Position numbers and translations under genes: made by a program
In this document: positions 55,801 to 64,000 of the stretch, piece after piece
Layout of the letters: the number at the start of each line of letters is the position of its first letter
How positions within the stretch are numbered: the stretch's first letter is position 1
Origin: Conchocele bisecta
Taxonomy: Eukaryota > Mollusca > Bivalvia > Lucinida > Thyasiridae
DNA length: 64,000 nucleotides
Direction: 5' to 3'
Assembly (NCBI GenBank): GCA_029237695.1
Contig: CM055268.1
Span: forward strand, 48,812,418-48,876,417
The notes under the pieces: model-generated
What the model was told of the DNA's origin: nothing
Database searches by the model: none
Seen by the model: the letters and a program-made list of their open reading frames with translations, nothing else

Positions 55801-57010
55801 TTGAACATATTGCATATAATTGCTAGGATTATAAGTAAATATATCTGCAATATTAAATACTTATATACATGGCAGACGTATATATAAAGATAAATTACCT
55901 CGCAATGGCAATCATATCGTGTAATGATTCAAATATTACATTGCAACGGAAATACATATATGGATAGTGGAGGCTCTAGAGATGCAGTATACATGGACAA
56001 CAACTATTACCCAACAGTCCCAACATTAAAAAAAAACACAATCATATTGAAGTGCAGTACACGAAGACATGACAACAAGGATGCCACTTTGGTATTATCA
56101 AAACAGTCCAGTCGGGTGGTTGAACCTGATTAGCCACCATAGAACTTCTTCCGCAAACCTCTCCATCATACGTGAAAATGACAGTATTATACAAGGCATT
56201 GATGAATCAAAAATGATTAATACATGTATACTGTACGAAAAAGTCATTAATTACACAGAACATAACGGTTTCCGTAATTGAAAGCTAATATTGTAAATAT
56301 AACTATAAGAAAACAATGATATAATTAATTTATTTGACAGTTATATTGTTCAGCATTTTCATATTAGTCTATTAAATTGCGTGAATACTGTATGCCTCAT
56401 ATCCATATTATGGTACCTTGAATTTTGTAACGTTCTATATATGGTGGTGTACCATGTGTATTGCTGTCTGCAGGTACTATAATATTTGTTGTTACCGTGA
56501 GTATTTAGTAGTGGCACAACTAGATTGTCTATCATATAATATCAATTACATTTGTATTAGTTGTGTCCTCCCTGTGGTATTTAATATATAGCATCTCCGT
56601 GTTCTTCTCGGAATTATTATATTTGTGATTCCGGTTGTTTTCTTTGATCCACATTTATGTATACTGACGGCGTCATGTCTTAGTTTTTGCATATCATATG
56701 CATTCACAGGTGCTGAATTCTGTCATATGGTTAAATAAGTAAAAATAATTTACTATTTTTAGATAGTTTTAGATAGTTAGTTTATTTGGATGATGTAGGC
56801 CTCTGACCCATAACATGTACATTTGAACAAATATCAATGAATATCTAATGGAATTATAATGTGTTGCGCTTGTTTAACAAATGTTAAACATATATGGAAA
56901 TTGTGTAAATCGTTTCACGATTATTTGAACCCAAAATTCTGTAAAAGTCATCCAAAGACTTGTTGGAACACAGATGAGCAGGTAGGTGTATCAATCTGAT
57001 GTCGTCGTAT
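55801..57010. other. no gene recognised
   Basis: AT-rich stretch between the two opposed arrays; two overlapping plus-strand frames at 55924-56281 have no domain. Part may be decayed LINE. Confidence 0.35.
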
Positions 57011-57013
57011 AAA

Positions 57014-57430
57014 TTACAGTGGAAAAATGTTCAATTTGTGGTTGGAGCACCTGAATTTTGCCAACGCTTTTCTTAAATGAAATGGTAGAGAACATGTAAT
57101 ATACCTTTCTACATTTAACATAGTTTTAAAATGTTTATAGTGAATACATTTAGCAGAGGTATCAATATCACTGTGCCAAGTTTGTTTACAACAATCAATA
57201 ACACGCTGTTTAAATTCGTATAAAAACATAGTTATGTCCCCTACATCCTGAGAAAGCCAAACAAATCCAAAACCATATTTATATAAAAGATTTCTGATGT
57301 GACTGGTCCAATTTACTCGTCCCATATCATCATGTGCTTTTAGCATCAAATACCAGTTTATAGGGTACCGATGACTTGGCATTTGGATGAGACGACACCA
57401 GTATGCTATACATTTAGAAAATTGCATATA
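57014..57430 (-). pseudogene. LINE ORF2 C-terminal fragment
   Basis: Minus-strand frame with CIAYWCRLIQMPSHRYP, GRVNWTSHIRNLLYKYGFGF, VGDITMFLYEFKQRVIDCCK and LAKFRCSNHKLN. This order corresponds to the region after the RT in the 49-51.7 kb LINE (INWASLVRDF, GYAWIHQGVGDIDIF, FVSLVKQRLSDQF, TSSHRLEIESG). It belongs to a related but clearly different element. The RT itself is absent; a short ORF fragment only. Confidence 0.7.
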
Positions 57431-58150
57431 ACTACACAATAATGCGACAAAAATAAAGTATTTGTATTGCTTATCTTTGAAACAATACACGGTACAAATT
57501 GGTGTACATGCATTACCTTATCATATAAATGTGTTGCTCTACATCGGCGATAGTGGTCTGAAAACACAACAATTACTTGCAGCGTACAAAGTAATAAGTA
57601 ATATTAAAGTGTTGTACATCAACCAAACCATCGTGTGCATACAGCCGCTTTGTGGAAACTGACTACTTTCACAGAAAGAAAACATGTGGCCAATAATATC
57701 ATTGGTTGTACTAAGTAGGTTGAAGGCACGTAATGGTAGCCAGAAACTGGAATAAGCTACTGGATGGCTGAAGTATGTTATTGTACGTAGTCACCGATTG
57801 TGACAGAAATATATAGACGTATCATCCATTTGTACTTGTTCAATTGCTATATTCAGACACTCAATGTGTTAATGACGCTACCTAGAGGAGCCATTTCATG
57901 CGATGTTGCACAGTAAATCACATTGAGCATTTGAGTTTTGGAGCCAATGATATAAATGACGACATCTGGTATTTTTACAAATTAGGAAGTCCTTGAAGTA
58001 TATTGTCAAGTACAATATATCTCCCTGCCAACAATAGAAGTATGAAGGCTGCTATGGAAAGACAAGACAAAACAATATCAAAAATATCTAACTGAATGCA
58101 CGATTTTAAATCTTATAGTATAATATAATTGTATTACTATTATAATGTAT
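57431..58150. other. no gene recognised
   Basis: Non-coding; may contain further decayed LINE sequence. Confidence 0.35.
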
Positions 58151-58154
58151 TATA

Positions 58155-58790
58155 TTCATATCTGGCGGCCATATTAGACTTACGTTATTTCCGATGCTGT
58201 CTAATGGTGTATATCAAGGTGTAATTACATAAGCTATTTACTACACAAGTTAGTTATCAGGTAATATGATATTTGGTGGTCACCTTGGACTAATGCTATT
58301 GAAACATGTGTCTAAATACATACCCAATGTATTGGAATAATTATATACCTAAATACAATATTGGTATGCAAATTCGCTCTGATATAATTGCAAGTATATA
58401 GTGTTTCTTATTTCAAGATACGGTTGCAAGTACATTGTAATATATTCATATATGGCTGCCATCTTGGACTTGTGTTATATAGATTAGTATATAATTTCAC
58501 ATCAAAGTTACAAAAAAAAAACACACCATTGTTTTAAACACATAACTAAAAAACGTATATCATTTGATATGACGAATTACGGTAGTGAAAGTATGTAAAC
58601 TAGTCACATTTGGTGGCCATCTTGGATTGTTTCTATATGCAGCTAAGGAATTGAATTTTAAAATTTCCCATTTGTTTCAGCATGTTAATACATTAGTTAT
58701 ACACTCTTAAATGGTTTAATTTCCTCCTGGGGATGCAATCATATGGCACGATATATCTTGGTGGCAGCCATCTTGAATTTATGCAGATTT
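58155..58790 (-). repeat. array with inverted AAGATGGCCGCC motif (right arm)
   Basis: Motif in inverse at 58163 (TCTGGCGGCCATATTAG), 58273 (TTTGGTGGTCACCTTGG), 58449 (TATGGCTGCCATCTTGG), 58609 (TTTGGTGGCCATCTTGG) and 58762 (GTGGCAGCCATCTTGAAT). Spacing about 110-175 bp. It mirrors the left arm at 55255-55800 across 2.3 kb. Confidence 0.55.
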
Positions 58791-59139
58791 CTCCAAATGC
58801 TCAAGGGTAACATATTGTCAACAGTCGGATTCTAAAACTAGAAAGTCTACATAGGCAAAATCAGTAATAAAAAAACTTAAGTTATTCAAAACAAGGTTAA
58901 GCCCCAATATCGGCCTTTGGCCGCCGGACTAAAAACAGAATTACGGAAGTTAATTTATTCTGCCGGAAATTCTTCGGCAAAATGGCGACCGTAGCGTTGT
59001 AAACTGTGTAAACTTTATGTCGTCGGACAAAATGAGCGATAAACACTTTATTTTAATAGGCAAGTCACCCATTGTAACTCATACAGGCTATTTAATATAC
59101 TTTCTGGCTTTGCACTGCTGCTTTAGTAGTATATAGGGA

Positions 59140-60420
59140 GTCAAAATGATACCACCACCCAATTGTGGATGCAGATTGCACACACACACCCCTTTTGAGC
59201 CATTATACCACCACCCAATTGTGGATACGAATTGCACACACATCCCTTTTTGGGAAAGTCGAAGAAAAATTTGTCTCCCAAGAGGCAAACAGAAATGGCA
59301 GACGACAATGTTCCAATGGGACACGAGTATACACAACTGGACTGGTAGTACAAAAGACGACATTTTGGTACAATAGTGGATGGGGGTTCTAGTCCATTCT
59401 GCACGGAGCCACTATTTTCTCTGTCGTATGTATCCACATTTTGGACGAAAACATCCACAATCGTACTACCACCTACCCACACCAAAATATGGCATACGAG
59501 AGTGGGGAAAAGGTCGAGAAATCCACAATTGGGACGCGAGTATACACAACTGGGACACGATATCCACAATTGCACTGGTGCCGTAGGAAAAATTCGCCTC
59601 CCAAGAGGCAAACAGAAATGATACCACCCATTTGGACACATTTGGGAATAGTGTAGAAAGAATTCGCCTCCCAAGAGGCAAACAGAAATGATACCACCCA
59701 ACTGTACACATTCGGGAAAAGTGTTGGAGAAATTTGTCTCCCAAGAGACAAACTGAAATTATACCACCACCCAATTGTGGATACAAATTGCACACACACA
59801 TCCCTTTTTGAGAAAAGTGTAGAACAAATTTGACTCCCAAGAGGTAAACAGAAATGATACCACCCAATTGTACACATTCGGACTTTTGGGAAAGGTGTAG
59901 GAGAAATTCGCCTCCCAAGAGGCAAACAGAAATGATACCACCCAATTGTACACATTCGGACTTTTGGGAAAGGTGTAGGAGAAATTCGCCTCCCAAGAGG
60001 CAAACAGAAAATGATCCACCCAATTGTACACATTCGGACTGTTGGGAAAGGGTAGGAGAAATTCGCCTCCAAGAGGCAAACAGAAATGTAACCAACAATT
60101 TGTACACATTCGGACTTTTGGGAAAGGTGTAGGAGAAATTCGCCTCCCAAGAGGCAAACAGAAATGATACCACCCAATTGTCCACATTTGGACTTTTGGG
60201 AAAGTCGAAGAAAAATTTGTCTCCCAAGAGGCAAACAGAAATGATACCACCCAATTGTACACATTTGGGAAATAAGGACAACTCGAAAAACAAAAGAAAA
60301 AAAAAACAATTCGAACAAAGACAACTTGGAAAACCTCTCTAGAATTGGGTCGAGAAACCCACAATTGGGACACGAGTATACGCAACTGGACTGGTAGTAC
60401 AAAAGATGACGTTTTGGTAC
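59140..60420. repeat. 70-78 bp tandem array inside a 1.06 kb direct repeat
   Basis: Core unit: TTCGCCTCCCAAGAGGCAAA, CAGAAATGATACCACCCAAT, TGTACACATTCGGACTTTTG, GGAAAGGTGTAGGAG. About nine units from 59597 to 60240, with single-base indels. CACGAGTATACACAACTGGA through TCCATTCTGCACGGAGCC at 59321-59417 returns at 60370-60463. Stop-free frames of 180-375 codons run through the array on the minus strand in three frames; they are repeat artefacts. Confidence 0.8.
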
Positions 60421-60548
60421 AATAGTGGATGGGGGTTCTAGTCCATTCTGCACGTAGCCACAATTTTTGGAGGTCTCGCTTCGCCACATCCACAATCGAA
60501 CGCCCATTTGAAGATATGGGACCCCATTGGAATAGACTACAACTAGCC

Positions 60549-60917
60549 ATGCCATACAAGGAATGCGAGACATGCGGCAAGGGCTTCGACAAGCCAACAA
60601 ATCTTCGAAGACACATGGGTCGCAAGAACCCGTGCAGACCTCCCACGAGAGAGTGTCCCGGATGTGGAGGGAAGTTTGCCACCTACAAGACTCTCTGGCA
60701 ACATCGCTCGAACAGGTGTCCCGAGGGGCCAGAAGATAGAACCACGGAGGGTAGCAACAAGAAGGCTGCGACCAGGAAGAGGATCCTGGTACTGGAGAGG
60801 AGGGTGGTAGAGTTGGAGGAGGACGTGGCTAGACTGCGGGATGGAAAACCTCGCGAGGGAGCGAGACACGAGAACATCGACAGCGACGACGACGAGATCG
60901 ATTGGACAGATCTGTAG
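60549..60917 (+). CDS. small protein with two Cys2His2/Cys2HisCys zinc fingers and coiled coil
   Basis: The start is taken at ATG 60549 (MPYKECETCGKGFDKPTNLR); the frame is open further upstream only through repeat DNA. 122 residues. Finger 1: CETCGKGF...LRRHMGRKNPC; finger 2: CPGCGGKF...LWQHRSNRC. Then a basic stretch, a heptad-like segment (RILVLERRVVELEEDVARLR) and an acidic end (DSDDDEIDWTDL). The last ligand may be His or Cys in each finger. The RH..RKNPC form of finger 1 resembles small zinc-finger proteins of large DNA viruses and Polinton/adintovirus-like elements, but I cannot confirm this by search. Intronless, no stops, GC-richer than its surroundings; DNA binding and self-association are inferred. 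It faces the broken membrane-protein gene convergently. Confidence 0.6.
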   Translation: MPYKECETCGKGFDKPTNLRRHMGRKNPCRPPTRECPGCGGKFATYKTLWQHRSNRCPEGPEDRTTEGSNKKAATRKRILVLERRVVELEEDVARLRDGKPREGARHENIDSDDDEIDWTDL

Positions 60918-61298
60918 AGAGAGGGGGATTCCCCCCACTTTTTGTACTGGCCAGTTTGCCCCCATCTCGACTCCCAACGGCAAACAAAACCTCTCCCCAA
61001 AGTAGGTAGAAAAATGATACCACCCAATTGTCCACATTTGGACTTTTGGGAAAGTCGAACAAAAATCGTCTCCCAAGAGCAAAACAAAATCTAGACCACA
61101 TCGAAAAACAGAAAACCTCTCCCAAAGGAGGTAGAAAAAAAAATTGGAACGGAGAGAAAGACAACTCGGTACAGAACAAGAAAGACAACTTGGAAAGACA
61201 ACTCGGAAAGACAATTCGAAAAAGACGAAGAACTTTTGTCCAAAACGAGCAGCGACAAAAAAATCTCCAAAATCGAAAGAACTTTTTTTTCAAAATGG
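60918..61298. repeat. further copies of the 59-60 kb repeat, then purine-rich spacer
   Basis: ATGATACCACCCAATTGTCC with ACATTTGGACTTTTGGGAAA and GTCTCCCAAGAG at about 61012-61080 match the array unit. GACAACTTGGAAAGACAACT repeats follow near 61180-61220. Confidence 0.6.
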
Positions 61299-62225
61299 CT
61301 ACTCCATGTAGAACGGGTCGCTACTACCAGAGTGGTGGTGTACGGAGTCGCTAGTTTCGTTTTTTTCCTTCGGTGTACCGGACTGTTTTGCGGAGTGCAC
61401 GAACTGGGCGTCGGGGTCTGTTTTGTTCTTCCAGAGGCTACGGGCCTCTAGAGACACGAATGGGAACAGTGGTCTGCAGACAGCGTACGCCACCACAGAG
61501 ACCCACAGCCACCACTTCGTATTCTCTATGGTTCTCCAGATGTCGTGCACCTCCAGCTCGTCTTTCTTCGGACACTCGGAATCGGCCGTGCGGGCATCGC
61601 CGGAAATCGCGTCCAACAGTATGCGTTCCAGCACGTCCAACCGGTTCTCCAAGCGTCTCTCCATGTCGGACAGGTGTGTCGATTCTTCGAACGAGCTGGC
61701 GTTTCGTGCATCTTCTAGTAGATCCGTGGGGAACTCGGTGGGGCCCACAAAACCAGGCGCGGTCACCCTGTGTACTACGGGAGTAGGTTTTTCTTGTTCT
61801 TCGGGGGTTTCTTCGGGGTTTGTACTACGTTCCGCATCGACGTCGTCCCATATTTTTCGAAGACGAGAGCTCCCGATCCCGTACTTCTTTTTTGTAACAT
61901 ATCTTTGCCCTTGGCCGTACCTCCAACCACGATGTCGTATGTTGTAGGGCTGTCGTCTGTTGTCGTAGATACATCAGGATTATCATGAACAATGGAACTT
62001 TCGTCAAATACTGATGGCTGTCGAATGGAGTCGGCGATGTGGAATGAAGTCGTCTCCATAGTGGTTTGTGACGGGGTCATAGAATCATCGGCGGAAACTT
62101 TCGAACGGGGGCACTGATACTAGATCGCGACGGGGGCAGCGAGTAGTTTGTGACGGGGTCTCGTTTGTGGTCGTAGTAGGAATTTCCGTCGTCATAGAAT
62201 TATCGGCGGAAACTTCTGATATCAT
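61299..62225 (-). pseudogene. putative membrane-protein gene, shifted between two frames
   Basis: Reading begins at ATG 62225 (MISEVSADNSMTT) and stops at about 62086. A second frame is open from about 62110 to 61775 and contains DSPTTYDIVVGGTAKGKDML. The first frame is open again from about 61980 to the stop at 61299 and carries a basic Tyr/Arg/Gly segment, a Pro/Glu-rich linker, a coiled-coil-like part (DMERRLENRLDVLERILLDA) and one hydrophobic segment, WWLWVSVVAYAVCRPLFPFV, before a polar tail. Segment VSADxSM...PSQTT is present twice about 145 bp apart, so a duplication may have caused the first shift; a run of A near 61888 could be the second. An alternative is two overlapping genes. No known family recognised; virus- or Polinton-like origin is possible but unproven. 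Confidence 0.4.
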
Positions 62226-62760
62226 ATTAAACTATCGAACACCTTCCCATATCTGGGACAGGATATTTTATATCAACGTTATTTAACGAGCGATTGAAAT
62301 TAAAATAGTTGGTATGAACTCAATGATTAGTTGACAAGTATTCACTATAATCTCTCTTTGATCACTGATTGGTAATTGGTTTCCGCCGTACACATAATCC
62401 CATTAAGTAATCATTAAAGCAGTATACTCTCTCTTTGATCATTGATTGGTTTCCACTTAATCCCATTAAGTAATCATTAAAGCAGCCACCGCATATCGGT
62501 AATCACTTTCATCCAGAATTACACTTTTAATAATTGAATGCTAAATTGTAATTTTTCACACGTAATTTAAACAGACATTCATCACACGAGTGCTTCTGGT
62601 CATTGATTTCCAGTCAACTTTCACTGCTAAAAAGATAACTAAATATGAAATTTTTGATTATTAAATGAAATATATTGATATATAAATGGGTAAATTAACC
62701 TCACAAATGCCAAAAAGATAAATAAAATGTGGATATATTGGTATAATATATTGATATATC
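62226..62760. other. no gene; a local duplication
   Basis: TCTCTCTTTGATCA and CCCATTAAGTAATCATTAAA occur twice (about 62350-62420 and 62429-62482). Otherwise AT-rich spacer. Confidence 0.5.
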
Positions 62761-62762
62761 GA

Positions 62763-62890
62763 AGGGTACGTTTTGACCCGACCATGGGTACGTTTTGACC
62801 CGACCTTGGGTACGTTTTGACCCGAGATATGGGTACGTTTTGACCCGATGCCCAAGGTACGTTTTGACTCGGGTACGTTTTGACCCGAAC
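62763..62890. repeat. GGGTACGTTTTGACCCGA array, six units
   Basis: Units at about 62764, 62786, 62808, 62831, 62856 and 62873; the core GGTACGTTTTGAC(C/T)CG is nearly constant, with spacers of 2-8 bp. The core is partly palindromic (GGGT...ACCC). Confidence 0.85.
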
Positions 62891-63017
62891 CCTACGAATT
62901 GACCAAGTATTCACAATCAAGTCCGGCAAATAGTTTCGAATCAACAAAAAATAATAACTGACGATTTCCTAGCTGACTTATTTGTGCTTATATAGAGAAC
63001 ATACGGTGCCTAGGACT

Positions 63018-63180
63018 ATGGATGCCATTGCACCAAACGATGATGATTCTGGAGACTCAGATCAACAGGACGAAGAAGTGAAGGAGGCAAAAGCAGAATC
63101 GTCCTGCAGATTTATGGGCGTGGAAAACAAACATGAGTCTGAGAAAGAAAACTCTCCCTCCAGTTCTTCAGCCACTGATG
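63018..63180 (+). CDS. candidate coding exon of a host gene (acidic, Ser-rich)
   Basis: ATG 63018 starts MDAIAPNDDDSGDSDQQDEE; the exon ends ATGGTATGC-like at ACTGATG|GTATGC (63180/63181), a good donor. An acceptor-like TTATATAG|AG lies at about 62995, so it may be internal, with the frame open upstream (YREHTVPRT). 54 codons with strong coding character: acidic stretch, then KEAKAESS, then a Ser run (ENSPSSSSATD). No domain recognised; disordered. The next exon would lie beyond 64000, or in the repeat-filled end of the window where none is seen. Confidence 0.45.
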
Positions 63181-63239
63181 GTATGCGCGTTACCTAGACG
63201 CCAGATATACCAAACACATATCTTTTCCAGCTTTACTAA

Positions 63240-63500
63240 CAAACTATCACTTTTTATTGTCGAGCCCGCTTGCGGAAAGCGAGACATAGTGATCACAATG
63301 ACGTCCTTGACCTTGTGTCCGTGCGTCAGTCCGTCCGAAATCTGCGTTAACGTTTTTAAATAGATCTACCTTATATCTCTGCAGTCCTAAGCCACATTGA
63401 CTTGAAAGTTCACATGCTTATTAGTCATCATCCATTTCTTCATTCTGTGTCCCAATCATGCGGCCCCTGTGCCCAAGGTCAGAGCTTCAGATAAGGTGCA
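63240..63500 (+). repeat. single unit of the 23 kb array type
   Basis: GTCGAGCCCGCTTGCGGAAA and GCGAGACATAG, then TCCGTGCGTCAGTCCGTCCG and TTGACTTGAAAGTTCACATG; order as in 22970-24020. Confidence 0.55.
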
Positions 63501-63629
63501 TATTTTACGCAATTATTTTAGCTGAATACGCATTGATTATCAAATGTGGGAGTACACAATATGCACAGAAATGTGAAAATACGAATTGATTTTCAAAGGG
63601 AGTAGTGAAAATACTGTCATAAAGTTGAA

Positions 63630-63687
63630 AATTCACTTAGTTGAGCTGCAAAAATTGTTTGCTTTTTGCAGCTCAAATAAGTGAATG
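63630..63687. repeat. short hairpin
   Basis: ATTCACTTAGTTGAGCTGCA and inverse, 24-bp arms, loop of about 9 bp. The flanks 63501-64000 hold no gene. Confidence 0.7.
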
Positions 63688-64000
63688 TTTAAATTTGTTA
63701 TATTTTTTAATCATTAGTTCCCAATTTAGTAATGAAGAAAATCAATAATCAATTTGTAAAAGTAAAATACGCAATGATTTTGAAATCAGGGGGTGTAGTA
63801 CGCTTTAGAAACAAGGCTTATCTGGAGCTCTGCCAGGTCAAGGTCAAATAACATAAAAGTTTGCGTTATTATAAAATGTGAGTTAAAGTTTTTACATATC
63901 CTGGACTGCTCATAATTCGAGACTAACGATATTAGACAACATGCGCAATACATAATAGAGTATAAACCTTTTTTATTAGTTACATGCAAATATAATCCAA

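Noticed and set aside
59466..60682. Minus-strand frames of 275-375 codons in three overlapping phases
   Set aside because: All three phases read the same 70-78 bp tandem unit, which lacks stops in several frames; no domain and no start context. Artefact of the array.

Overview
The window looks like AT-rich nuclear DNA of an animal, most probably a marine mollusc (bivalve-like). The reasons are intron-containing genes with GT/AG borders, a secreted leucine-rich-repeat gene, an APE-type LINE, a Ty3/gypsy element, a SINE family with 11-12 bp target duplications, and a dense layering of small inverted-repeat elements (MITEs). No bacterial gene structure, tRNA, rRNA or CRISPR array was seen. The species cannot be named from the sequence alone.

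Layout. 1-5.1 kb: hairpins and MITEs. 5.2-7.5 kb: a two-exon (or longer) secreted LRR gene on the minus strand; a pogo/Tigger-like MITE in its intron overlaps the splice donor. 7.7-13.5 kb: MITEs, several nested. 14.1-28.6 kb: one decayed Ty3/gypsy element on the minus strand (gag, protease, integrase, an LTR-like promoter region). It is split by a 10.3 kb insertion (16478-26784) flanked by a perfect 7-bp duplication, TCTTGTT; removing the insertion puts protease and integrase back in one frame. The insertion carries a possible spliced transcription unit, SINE copies and MITEs. 28.6-47.7 kb: tandem arrays, MITEs, a fold-back element with a perfect 8-bp target duplication (38505-39128), a 69-bp satellite and little coding potential. 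47.9-52.6 kb: a decayed LINE sitting inside a MITE. 53-58.8 kb: hairpins, a LINE fragment, and two opposed arrays carrying an AAGATGGCCGCC-like motif. 59.1-62.3 kb: a compact intronless module with a 70-78 bp tandem array, an intact zinc-finger ORF on the plus strand and a broken membrane-protein ORF on the minus strand. 63.0-63.2 kb: a candidate host exon on the plus strand, with its splice donor visible.

Families defined here and used throughout: A = CTGTCTGTTCCACG ends, TA target; B = AAAGGTACATGCCCACTCAG ends, about 500 bp; C = TGTGACTGGAGAAATGGGG ends, about 220 bp; D = GGGGCCCGTTTCACTAAAC ends; E = pogo/Tigger-like ends with CTCTAAACCGGACACC; F = CAGGTTGAAGTAACGGACC ends; S = SINE of about 280-370 bp with an AAACA tail.

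Only the LRR gene, the zinc-finger ORF and the 63 kb exon look like potentially working coding sequence. The rest records successive transposition: the SINE, A, B and LINE insertions lie inside older repeats and give a relative order of events.
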